DNA of 64,000 nucleotides from NCBI RefSeq assembly GCF_964204645.1, contig NC_134028.1, positions 1,240,001 to 1,304,000 on the forward strand. Direction: 5' to 3'. Source of the stretch: Tubulanus polymorphus. Its lineage: Eukaryota; Nemertea; Palaeonemertea; Tubulaniformes; Tubulanidae. Positions within the stretch are counted from its first letter, which is position 1, and the number at the start of each line of letters is the position of its first letter. The notes beneath the pieces were generated by a model, which did no database searches, was not told the origin of the DNA, and worked only from the letters and a program-made list of their open reading frames with translations. Of this stretch, positions 13,372 to 24,304 are shown one piece after another. Both the position numbers and the translations under genes were made by a program.

Positions 13372-14404
13372 TGAGGTGAGGTTGATTAGTGTCGATTATG
13401 AGGAGTCAATATTCACAACCATCTACTTTCAGGCACAAAAAAATAACAACAGATATCAATTAGTTTTTTGACAACAATTTTACGTTTGCAGTGTGTAGAG
13501 AAAAAACAGCTTCCCGTGAAATGATTTTTCCTAGACTTCGGGTGTCCGTCACTGTCGGTTCACTTCAAGTGTTTGACAGCATTGAATTTGCCGATGTGAG
13601 AACTCTTTTTCAAAAAAGAACAAAAAATTCAAAAAGCGCTAAAACGTTTGGTCTAGAATTTCTTCCTGACATTTTCATGGGGCGCACGTGCCCCAGTTCC
13701 CCCTTAACCCGCCCCTGAATGGGCTTCCATGTTCAGCGCGGTGTATTGTTGACGAGTTGGGCTATCCCGCACCAAACATGATATAAATCAGTTGAAATCA
13801 ATAGACTAAATGCTGTAGTTGTCTGCAATTAGTTTCACAGTCCTCATTTTGTCGTAATAGCCCCATTACTACATCAGTGTTATACTAATGCCCTAAATTC
13901 TGAATGAATTCAGCCAGGTCTAGCATAATGTTCGCAGCCCAAATCCAATGACAAGAATTTTGATAGAAAAGCCATTTGTAGCAGGATTCTGGTTTAACCA
14001 GGCCATCGTGGTATATTTTTACAAAACAGCCGTTTCTCGAAGGAACTCCTGCCACGTCCTCCTCCGTATCGTAATCGGGTTTATGATGTCTCTATTTCGC
14101 GCCGCGCTTGAACTTGAAATCGCATTGCTCCCCAGCTTTACCATAAATAGTATACGTACAGACACTCCAGTCTTACACCTGTTCCTGTATTGATAAGAAT
14201 ATTTATCTGAGTTTTGATAATATATCCCTAGTTTACCGAGGCCACCACGTGGTTTGAATCCGGCCAAGCGATTGGTCGAGACTATAGGGGCGTCGGCTGT
14301 ACGTTAAACAGCTGGGTCGGTTGTTTTCCGTTATTGAGTATATGCGCTAGCAGCGGTGGTCGATCTCAATAAGGCAGCAATTCAAACTTCAAAAAATCAT
14401 CAAA

Positions 14405-14734
14405 ATGTCTAACGATTTTCAACACGGTCTTTGCGGATGTTTCGACAACTTTGGTCTGTGCGTGATATCATTTTTCGTTCCTTGCTACACGTTTGGTAAA
14501 AACGCCGAAGCTGTGGGCGATAGTTGTATCCTGTGCGGCCTGGCATCTCTCGTGCCAATTCTCAACTGTATATTCGGTGCCAAAATCCGTGAAAAGGTTC
14601 GCGAACGTCAAAATATCGAAGGCACGTTCGTGAAGGATTTGTTATTGTTTTGGTGCTGTGCTTGGTGCGCTACAGTTCAAGTCGGACAAGAAGTCAACCA
14701 TATGCAAGGGACCCAGTCCATTGCCCGGGAGTAA
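14405..14734 (+). CDS. PLAC8 / cornifelin-family protein, single exon
   Basis: An intact 109-codon frame from ATG to TAA. The protein is Cys-rich with two hydrophobic stretches (about residues 18-30 and 41-57) and carries the PLAC8-family layout: Cys at 10, 12, 19 and 27 near the N-terminus, a basic REKVRERQNIEG segment (about 62-73), then the diagnostic FWCCAWC (82-88) followed by Q92 and Q95. The length is typical of the family (cornifelin, PLAC8, plant cell-number regulators). These are small membrane-associated proteins; animal members have no single agreed biochemical role, so I assign none. The start has a CAAA context (A at -3). An inverted CCAAT (14271-14275) and an E-box CACGTG (14246-14251) lie 130-160 bases upstream and could be promoter elements. 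No intron is needed and no second gene of the family is visible. A possible poly(A) signal AATAAA is near 15212. Confidence 0.9.
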   Translation: MSNDFQHGLCGCFDNFGLCVISFFVPCYTFGKNAEAVGDSCILCGLASLVPILNCIFGAKIREKVRERQNIEGTFVKDLLLFWCCAWCATVQVGQEVNHMQGTQSIARE

Positions 14735-15249
14735 CTTTTTCTAATCGGCGAACGCCGCGCGGTTAAGAAGATGACAATGGGTTAATGAAAAGCACTGATA
14801 CTTCGTAATTAAAACGCATCTTGATTGATTATGGTTGGATTGATTCTAAAATTCTGAGGTAACCTTTTTCGCTAAATGTTTACAGTAAACTATCGTCTCG
14901 TTTGAAGCCAGAATTGTGAGCAGATCCGAGGTGTCCGCGATGTCTCGGATGGTAGTTGTTGTCGGTTCGAGCATGCTTCGGATTTGTTTTTAGTAACTAT
15001 TTTGAAAAGGAGAAGGGACTTTTATTCGATAAGGAAAGAAAAGAAGAACAGCTTGCGTCTGGTGTATGCAAACCATCCAGCGCGAGACGCAGGGAAATAC
15101 ACGCGTACCAATGCTGAAAACAAGACTATGAATTCAGCGAAATAGAACGCTCCAGAAATAACAGAAATGGAGAAATGTATGACTTGATACCGGTATATAC
15201 GAATATATCAAAATAAAAACATCAATTAACTCCAAGTATTGACTTCAAA

Positions 15250-16400
15250 TGATCTAACTGTTAAAAAATCGAAGTTCTTCCTAATTTATAGCTGCCATCT
15301 ATGTGATTAGTCGTTAAAACTATATTAGAATTTCGTATTTCTATTTTTGCTGTGAAAATTCTGCTGTTGTCGCTGCTGCTGTTGCTATTGGGGAATATTT
15401 AAAATCAATTTTACATATAGCAATCGAATGTTCAAACAAACCTATTTTCCTGTAAAATTACATGCAAATATATATACATACTCATTCTAAAATCTTTTGT
15501 ATTATGTGAACTAGAACACAAACGGGAAATTGAATATACATATATATATATATATTAGAGAATACCAATTTTGCTGTTTATCGTTTCTTTTATGGGTTTT
15601 TTTTCTATTCCTGCCTGCACTCCCTGTGTCTGTATACGAGAGATCCCATATATCAGCGCTGTGTCGCCGAGACGTGTTTGCAATGAGCAAATACATGTAA
15701 ATCGTGGCCGAATTACGTCAACTAATTGTGTGACTATTTCCTCGTATAGGCATTTAAATAAATTGTACGTGAATTCGTGAGAGAGAAAGTAAAAAACAAC
15801 AAAACGATTAATGCACTTTCCGAGATCGTTAGTAAGGTATATTTAGCCGCATTCGGGTATAGATAGAGCGACTCAAGAGATTTATTCATTCCCGGGGAAG
15901 TAATATAACATCAAGAGGTATACCTAGTCATGAATCATACCCAGCACGGAGAGAAGAACAGCTCTACCTTGATGTACAGAGAGAGATAGATATATTCTAC
16001 CAAGCTGTTTGCAGCCTAGAGACTATACAATTCGTCTGTGCCTTTACAAAAGCAACAGCTGCTTTTCTAGAAATTGATTTTTCGTTCAAGTGCGCGGGAT
16101 CCATTTTCCTATGTGTCTCGTATGAAGCGATAACAAACACGACGACATCATTTTTATCATCAATATATGTATGAAATATGTATTAGTTGGTTTATATACA
16201 GTTGTATGACATCGATGCGCTGCCGTCGGTCGGCTCGCCCCGTCACCACCCTGACATTCACAGTCAGGCTAAAACGGCTTGTGGTCGACCTTTTCAATAC
16301 CAATCCAATCCCGACGGCCTTATCTTTTATACTTTATATTTTATACGTAGTGTACTATCTACTAGGTAGAGGTTTACTATCTATTAGATCTAGGCCGGGG
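15250..16400. other. No gene recognised
   Basis: Downstream of PLAC8. AT-rich, with a short CTG run near 15361-15384 and a TA run near 15537-15555. No frame resembles a known protein. Confidence 0.5.
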
Positions 16401-16410
16401 TATTTATAGG

Positions 16411-16648
16411 CGTATTATCTTATCTGCACCACCCGGCCGAACTGCTGGCGCCCGCATTGATGGAGTGATCAAGTGCCTGGCCCATCGACTCGGAGAGATT
16501 ATTAGATCTAGGCGTATTATCAAAAATACATAAAGACGAGGTCTGATCATTTGGTCAAATTCTCCAAGGTCACGTACTATCTTATCTGGAACCGCTGGGG
16601 CACCCGCGATGGCGGAGTGATGATGTGCCTGGCCCACCGACTCGGGGA
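16411..16648. repeat. Two diverged copies of a GC-rich segment
   Basis: ATTATCTTATCTGCACC ... GTGCCTGGCCCATCGACTCG (16411-16493) is repeated as ACTATCTTATCTGGAACC ... GTGCCTGGCCCACCGACTCG (16574-16645). Both contain a GATGG(C)GGAGTGAT core. The origin is unclear; they directly precede the element at 16655. Confidence 0.7.
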
Positions 16649-16654
16649 TACCGT

Positions 16655-16791
16655 CCAGGGCCCTGTTTCACAAAAAAGTTTAACTCAAATTCTTGGTGTA
16701 ATTGCCATTGGTTACTTCATTTCTTCAATGAACACAACAATTCAAACTTAACCGTTTAAGCCTTAAACTTTTTCGTGAAACTGCACCCTGG
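16655..16791. mobile_element. 137-bp MITE with about 28-bp inverted ends
   Basis: The left end CCAGGGCCCTGTTTCACAAA matches the reverse complement of the right end (CGTGAAACTGCACCCTGG), and the match continues through the AAAGTTTAA block. The small size, long TIRs and lack of coding sequence make it a miniature inverted-repeat transposable element. Confidence 0.85.
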
Positions 16792-17674
16792 TTCTATATC
16801 CAGTCAGCAGTAGAGATAAACTCGGGTCGATTGATTTTTTTTAGTTGAACAGTCAACTGGGCGTTGCTGTGTCCGGTGACAAAGCTCGTAATGTTGTTTG
16901 TGCTCATGCAAAAACTCCAGTGTCAAGATGAAATAAATAGACACTGCATTTAACACATGTTCGTTTTGCAAAACAACTCCGATACTCGACTGCGCAAGGT
17001 GATCCACCCGCACATTGTGTATGTCCGGTTCCTGCATAATGTTCATATCCGTTAGTTCACTATACTTGCCCTGTCCATGAGTCCGCTGCTAACTCCGTGT
17101 TTTACACATCACCGTCTTTCCGCCATTTGTATTTTATAGAAAGAAAGAAGAAATTCATCGTCTTGTCGACCCGTTAAATTCACGGTAATTATTTCGTTTT
17201 AACTCCAATTAACTCGTATTTTAATCACTTCATTTTGTTCTCCATTCAATGTTTGATTTATTTAGTGAAATATATCGCTGTTTATTGCTGTTTTTAGGGG
17301 TTGAAAATGTCGGCAAAGTCGCTCATCGCGCCATCTTGCGGCGCTTTGCTGCATGTTTGGCGTGGGGACTTCTTGGTTTTTATCTGCTAAGGAATTGAGA
17401 AATTCTTCTTGCCTTTTGTTCACTAAATAATGAATTGAAATGTTACTCATATCGAGCTGTGATTGTAGTTAGTTAAGATGTTTCCACTTATAGACATTGA
17501 TTAACGACAACCATCTCGCAATCATTCAATAAAATTAAATATATAAACTTCTTAGACCCTTTCGGCCTTTGAATCAGTATTCAGGATAGCTGGTTGTGGT
17601 TCACTAACATTCATAAACTCATCTGAAATCCGCTGATCGCGATCTTTGTTTCATCCTATTCAGAACAAATAAAA

Positions 17675-17710
17675 ATGGAAGAGACAGTCGACTATGTCGC
17701 GAGGGTATGA
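17675..17710 (+). other. 11-codon duplicate of the hnRNP H start (uORF or pseudo-exon)
   Basis: This short frame reads MEETVDYVARV and then TGA. The true hnRNP H start 309 bases downstream reads MEETND, four His, then VVRV. Both copies have an A-rich stretch directly before the ATG, a pyrimidine tract plus AG about 10-14 bases upstream (acceptor-like), and end in AGGGTA. In the first copy the next codon is TGA where the real exon has CGA. It could be an upstream ORF, a decayed duplicate first exon, or an alternative exon using the donor-like GTATGA. Splicing it directly to the next exon would create a stop, so it does not look productive. Confidence 0.45.
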
Positions 17711-17983
17711 AATATTTACCAATTATGAAATAACCGCAATTTCCCTAACTTAGTCTGTAGTTTCAGACTTTATAGATTGATTTTCAGTTTTTCAACAATT
17801 AACGGTTTATTTTATATCTACCTCTGAAGGAAGTTGTAGGTCTCATTTCGTTTGCTGTCTATGAATTCATTCAGTCGTCATGATGCGTGCCGATGCAGTG
17901 ATGCGGTCCGCCCGGACTGAAACAGATATCAATGTTTTGATTTTAATGCCTTGTTTTATGTATTTTTTATGAAGAATATTAAA

Positions 17984-20900
17984 ATGGAAGAAACAAATGA
18001 CCATCACCACCACGTTGTAAGGGTACGAGGTTTACCCTGGTCGGCTACAGCTGAGGAGATTATTGAATTTATGGCTGGTCAGTATCGACAATCACGACTA
18101 GGAATTCATTCTTTGAAAAATACCATTTACAGCTACGTGTGATTGTTTTTAGGTGTAAATTTACCGCGAGGAGCTCAAAGCGTTCACCTCACGTATATGA
18201 GAGACGGTCGCCCGAGTGGCGAGGCTTACGTCGAGGTCTGTTCCGAGAACGATGTTCATCATGCCGTCAAAAAACATAATAATCACATGGGCAAACGTTA
18301 CATCGAAGGTAAATCCTTATTTCCTTAGAATTGGCATTTCTTCGGTAGGAAAAATGGTAGAAATATCGCTTATTCTTTTTTATTTGTGTTTTATGGTTAA
18401 AACGTTTTATTTTGTGATTTAAAGTGTTCTCTGCGACGAAGAGCGAGATGGACTGGGTCGTTAAACGTAGTGGTCCGAATCAATCGAATAATAACGACGC
18501 GGTAGTCCGTTTGAGAGGACTTCCATTCGGCTGTTCTAAAGAGGAGATCGCTCACTTCTTCATGGGTGAGTCTGAATTCGATTTATCGGTTCTTAATGAG
18601 ACATTTCTATGGTTTGAGGATTTTGAGAAATTAAATATTTTGTGAATTTTGCAATATCTATACGATACAAGATGAATTGAATGCTAGAGGTGTCGGTACA
18701 AAGTTTGTCTCTCTAACGGTCGTGTGAATTGAAAATATCTGTACTGTATTTCAGCGAGTTTAGATACTTAACCCTCACATCAGGGAATTCAGAGACTCTT
18801 ATGAGTATCAGGGAAATGGTGTATATGCATTTTTGCGATCTTGTTCTTGCTTGTGTGACTACTGCTAGTATGAACTCTGTTACTATAATTCAGAATGATT
18901 TCTAGTTCAATTTCAATTCCGCTGCTAGTTTTGATATGATCAAACTGAAAGCTACTATAAAAATAGATCGGGTGTTAGGATTAAACTCGTTGAATTACGG
19001 AATTCTCAGTGACCTCTCTATAAACATGTATATGAATATGTATGGCCTGTTTATTAAGGAACTAACCAGATTTAGATCGTCCACCAGTTTCATGTTATAT
19101 CTATTGAATTCCTCCTCCTATCCCCCACTTTCATGATAAGAATCCTATTGTTTCTACAAGCTCTTGTTTTAGCAAGAACCAAATATCTTGTATCTGTTTG
19201 AAATGTTGTTGTTGATGAATTGCATTGATTTTCAGTTGTATTAAATGATATTTTTCTGTTCGGGTGTGGTGGGTGTTTGTAGGGTTGGAGATTGTACCCA
19301 ACGGGATATCGTTCATACAGGACCAGCGGGGTCGCATCACGGGGGAAGCATATGTCCAGTTTGTCAGCCCGGAAATTGCCGAAAAATCTCACGAGAAGCA
19401 CAAGCAGAAAATAGGGCACAGGTGGGAGGCAGGGCCACCCAACGAACGGGTGTGGTTGGTGGTCACTTTGGTTTACATTTTCTCTATTTGATTATATCTA
19501 TTACTGAAATTATTATAGTTTATTGTCAATTTTAGATAAGTATTGAAAATAATTGTTAAAAAAAGAAACTTTCTAAGTGAATTGCATTATTTAAACGGTG
19601 AAACTCGCTTAAAACTTGTCGCTCGTACTTGTGACTTTAATTACGATTCTTGGAAAATGAATATACAAATTGTAACATGAAAATAGAGGCAACTTTAACT
19701 ATGCGATGATTTAACCGAGTTTGACTGTCTTTAAGAAATTAAATGTTTGGATTTCGGTTTAGATAAATACTATAGGATCTATTGGGCTGTGTTCTGGGAA
19801 TTTCCATAGTAAGGGAGGCTCTTCAATTCATTCGGATAAAACCATTCCATGGGTGCTCCAGTTGCCAGTGGGCCTCGGTATTTGGATTCAAAATAGCGGC
19901 CTGTTTTAAGGGTCCCGGAGAGGTGGAATTGAAAAGTTGGGTCAATTACTTATGACTAACAGTTATTTGGGTCTAAAAGTCATCCTTAGGAGGGTTTTCC
20001 AAGAACAGCCCAGTGTAATATCAAATATTTGGCATTTATTGAAATAGATTTAAAATGAAAAAATTTTTTCTCATAATTTTGCATAGGTAGGTATCTCTTA
20101 GAGTAGGAACAAAAATTTATCAAAACAAAAGAAATGTTAGGTTAAGTTAAGTATGTACGAAAGACCAGATTGTATGAAGTATTTGTATAATCCTGGTCGC
20201 GGTGTAGTTCTCTCTTACTGATTGCCGCTTCGTTCGATGTTGATTTTCAGATATATCGAGATATTCAAGAGCAGCATGGCCGAGGCTCGTCACGCGTTGA
20301 GTCCGTATCGTATGAAGAATCCGATGATGAATCGACCGGGACCGTACGATCGTATGGACCGGTTTGGAGGCGGAGGAGGTGGCTGTATGGGCGGAGGAGG
20401 TAACTACGGAGGTCTCCGCGGCAGAGGTGGAAGAGGAAATCTTAAAGGTAAAGAAAACGACGAAAATCGAATTTAAGAAAACTTCATTGATGTTATTATA
20501 GTTAACCTGGTCTAACTGATTGGGATCAGGGTCTCAATGACTCCTTAAAAACTCTCTCTAAACAGAAAGTGCTTTTAAAATGACTGGAAACTCCTTAAAT
20601 TTGAGCATAACACCAAAAACTCTTGTCAATTTTAAGAAATAGGCAATAAGTAAAGTCCGTAGTTGTACAGAAAACTACGCCTGAATCGATACAGTTGGGA
20701 CTAGGATTTTTGTGCTGAATTGGAAACTGAGTTTGTTATTGTAAAGTATATAAATTAGCATCCATATCGTTACAGGTTTCTATGATGAGGATTATGATAA
20801 CGATTATGGATTCGGAGGTGGTTTCGGATGTATGGGAGGAGGTGGAGGTTCGATGGGAGGTCGTCGAGCCGGAATGGGAGGTCGTAATAGATTCATGGGA

Positions 20901-21989
20901 GGAGGCGGCGGTGGCGGTGGAGGTGGAAGTGGAGGTGGTATGGGTGATAGGAACAGTACACCCGGTTCCTCGTATCAGAGTTGTACCGGATTCTGGGTAC
21001 ATATGAGAGGTTTACCATTCCAGGCTAACGAGGAAGATGTCATCGAAGTGAGTTTTGATTTCAAGTTTATTTCATCGTTGTTTTAAAGTTATTTCATTAA
21101 GAGTCATGAACTGTTTGTATTTGTCAAATGTTAAAACTGCTGGCGTTTATTTTACAGTTTTTCTGTCCGAATCTGAACCCGGTTCACGTGGAGATACACT
21201 ATAACAGGGACGGACGTGCATCCGGCGAAGCTGACGTCGATTTCGCTACGGCTGAAGACGCGAAGAAAGCAATGGCTAAAAACAGAGATAGAATGCGTAA
21301 GTTTTTGGCGTTGTAAAATTCAATATCGACCTTTTCTAAATTGCTTTTCAAATATCTTGTCACTTAAGTGGTCTCCAAATGCTTCAATGTATCAGACTTA
21401 TTGGGACAAAATGTTTTCTTACATCAATCCATGAGCTGATGACCAGTTGTCACTGGCGACATGTTTTAGTCCCACGAGATCCAAATCAAACCGATTTAAC
21501 ATTTGAATGTATTGTTGTGTCTGGTATATTTGTAGAACACCGGTATATAGAGTTATTCATGCACACGACCGGTAGTGGAAGTGGATTCGGTGGAATGAGT
21601 GGAAATGGAATGAACAACATGGATAACATGGGAGGTGGAAGCAGTGGATTCGGTAACATGTCCAGTTATTCATCTTCAAATAATAGATTCACAAACAATG
21701 GTTAGTATCGATGCAGCCACTTCTCCGTTCACCTGTGAAATACAGGGAAAGTTGAAATCCTGCGTAATACGAGTAGATTTAAAACAAGTAACAGCAATGT
21801 CTTTACTCGACGATGATTTGATGTATTTTTACAGATAGTTTCGGCGGCAGCGGATTTAATAATATGAGTGGGGCAGGTATGAACAACATGGGCGGAGCTG
21901 GTATGAATAACTTCAACAGTGGAAGTGGAATGGGAAGTGGAATGAACAGTATGATGGGTGGAAATCCGAATTATACGGCTTTCTCTTAG
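17984..21989 (+). CDS. HNRNPH: Heterogeneous nuclear ribonucleoprotein H/F (three quasi-RRMs)
   Basis: Nuclear RNA-binding protein; vertebrate hnRNP H/F bind G-tracts and regulate splicing and polyadenylation. Nine coding exons: 17984-18077, 18153-18308, 18425-18565, 19283-19421, 20251-20447, 20776-21047, 21158-21296, 21536-21700, 21835-21989. They sum to 1458 nt (485 aa plus stop) without a stop. qRRM1 is at about residues 11-87 (VRGLPW, then [10 protein letters not shown]); qRRM2 at about 109-185 ([12 protein letters not shown], then GLEIVPNG and RYIEIFKSS); qRRM3 at about 313-388 ([12 protein letters not shown], then QHRYIELF). A Gly-rich linker lies between qRRM2 and qRRM3, with a Gly/Met/Asn-rich tail ending NYTAFS. 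These motifs match vertebrate hnRNP H/F almost word for word. The start is the ATG after a probable splice acceptor near 17974; another in-frame ATG at 17969 would add five residues. A histidine run (HHHH) precedes qRRM1. H, F and H2 are vertebrate duplicates, so the symbol means the ancestral type. Confidence 0.95.
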
Positions 21990-22242
21990 ATTCATCGTCA
22001 TCTCGCGTTTTAAAAATGTACTGTAAATTTCCATTGAAAAAAAAAATGTAGTAGAATTGAAAGAGTGTAAGAACAGCCTGAGAGAGGCACGGACCGCGGT
22101 GATAACATCGAGTTCACTGAGTATTTAAACGAGAATACTTGAGAGAGATTGATAAAGGGTTTTATGTGTCGTAGAGTCTTAATCAACCTATCGTCAGTCT
22201 GTCACCAGTTGATATTTTTATCTGGAGCGATATTTTGTAAAT

Positions 22243-22553
22243 AATAAAAATCCACTTGTAATATTTTAACCCGTTGTACAGTAGTAACGAACCCCACAAG
22301 AGACTAATCGTCACCGTCATCATTTCATCGCATCATGTTTTCGATATATCGAATTCACTCTTCATTCCATCATATTTTTGTTGTCGTGACAACGTTTTTA
22401 ATAAACTTTGATCAAATACGTCTACGATGAAAGAAAGATAATTGCATTTTCATTATTATATTTTGTACATTTTGCTGCCACTGATTTCAAAGTTGTTTCC
22501 AAAACAATTCATTCATATGTGTTTATCAAATGTATAACAATATGATTAATAAA
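22243..22553 (+). terminator. Poly(A) signals of the hnRNP H gene
   Basis: Canonical AATAAA-type hexamers occur at 22243-22248, 22400-22405 and 22548-22553 in the AT-rich 3' UTR that follows the stop at 21987-21989. The last is followed by a GT-rich stretch (GGTGTTTGTGGTC), the usual downstream element, so I take about 22570 as the most likely 3' end. The multiple signals suggest UTRs of alternative length. Confidence 0.55.
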
Positions 22554-22699
22554 CTTGGTGTTTGTGGTCTTAAATCTGTTGGTTCTTCTAGTCATTTATA
22601 TGTGTGGATGAGGATGTCATTAACCCCTTCACTTCCTGGACGACGACTGGTCATGACAATGTAGAAACTTTCTTACTAGCTCTGACCAGACAGATGCAA

Positions 22700-23108
22700 G
22701 ACTTATGGGGCTCATGTTGATACGCAAGTGACCATGTAGTCTGGTTATACCATGTGACCAATTCTAGCCAATCAGAAGCTAGGGTTAGGGTTAAGCATGT
22801 GGGTCATTTGCATACCAGATGGCCATCTCTGTCCAATCAGAAGCTAGGGTTAAGATTAAGCATGTGGGGTCTGTTTACACCAGGTGATCAGCTCTAGCCA
22901 ATCAGCAGCTAGGGTTAGGGTTAAGCATGTGGGCAGTTTGCATACCAGATGGCCAGCTCTGTCCAATCAGAAGCTAGGGTTAAGATAAAGCATGTGGGGT
23001 CTGTTTACACCAGGTGATCAGCTCTGATCAATCAGAAGCTAGGGTTAGGGTTAAGCATGTTGGTCATTTGCATACCAAGTGACCAGCTCTAACCAATCGG
23101 AAGCAAGG
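22700..23108. repeat. 65-bp tandem repeat with 130-bp alternating structure
   Basis: The motif CCAATCAGAAGC or a near copy recurs at about 22768, 22833, 22898, 22963, 23028 and 23093, exactly 65 bases apart. Odd and even units differ: one type has GTGGGTCATTTGCATACC, the other GTGGGGTCTGTTTACACC, so the true repeating unit is a 130-bp dimer. Every unit has CTAGGGTTA, with TTAGGG (the animal telomere motif) in alternate units. The array lies between the converging 3' ends of hnRNP H and TMEM94. Confidence 0.9.
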
Positions 23109-23128
23109 ATTAGTGACCATGTGACATG

Positions 23129-23134
23129 TTTATT
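23129..23134 (-). terminator. Candidate poly(A) signal of TMEM94
   Basis: AATAAA on the minus strand (TTTATT as given) about 1.17 kb beyond the TMEM94 stop codon at 24305-24307 and immediately next to the 65-bp repeat array. The sequence from 23135 to 24304 has no good reading frame and would be 3' UTR. Other, variant signals are possible. Confidence 0.35.
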
Positions 23135-24304
23135 TACATTAGAAACCACTTGTATACATTTTACTGAAGTTCAGAATACAATGATCACCGATCCTTTGAT
23201 AATCCACAACAAACAACTCCTGATTACTTATAATTTAATCAGGGGATATTTCTGATATTTGGTCAAGGGTCAGGGGATATTAGGGAACTTCTTATTCCCT
23301 TATCTGTTAGATCTCAAGGGCTAGTCAAACAGCTTTCAATCTGAAAAAAAAAAAACATTTCCACTTTTGAGATGTTTAACCACTTGGTGGTTACTAAAGA
23401 ATTTCTCCATGGACAATCTACAGTCTACAGCATCAAGAGTGAAAAGCAATAGTGAACAACTAACTAACCAAGTACTTTACTAGACAATTTAATTTATATC
23501 TTGTATAATATCACATATCCTTCTAAAAACAAACTTAACTATTTCAACATACATTAAATACATGTTATTTTTGGTCTAAATCAGAAAATAGTATCAAGGT
23601 TCAGTAAATCAACGTCAGGTATTTCTGTTCAATTGATTTTAAACAGTAAAAGACTAAGTAGAAACTGTCATCACGAGTCGTACATATTGTGTCACATACT
23701 GTATAAACCTGTTATATGCAATTGAATGAATTGAACTTTGAGTATTGTAAATACTTGACATTCCAATTGAGACAATATTCAACCCACATACCTCTAGATA
23801 TCAATTCACATTCGATATCATTGCGGAAGTACTTGAAACAGGTTATTAAAAAATGAATACGTCCCCATAATTCACATAACAGTGCACTTACACTAAAGTG
23901 TATTCAATTAAAAAATCAGTTTCATCCTGGGTCATTAACTAATAAATTGGTTCCAATTTTACACGTAGACTCATAGTAAATTCAAAATTAAAAGGCCCAC
24001 CGGGATGTAGGCACACTAACAAGGAAGTACAATTAGCGGTACCAGGAACCATGAATCCAGGAAGTATTGTATAGTCAAACATAACATTCATTCCAATTAA
24101 TCTATAGAATACATTAAGTTACAAATATTGAAATTCTATTTTTTTTTATATCGATGAGCATTAAACAGATAAGTACAAACGACTATTACAATATAAATAC
24201 GTACAAACACAACAGATGCACACGATGAAACACTGGAAATATCTAAGAAAATATACACTGTCTATTTCATCATAATAACAATAGGGGTCAGCACATGTTT
24301 CTCA

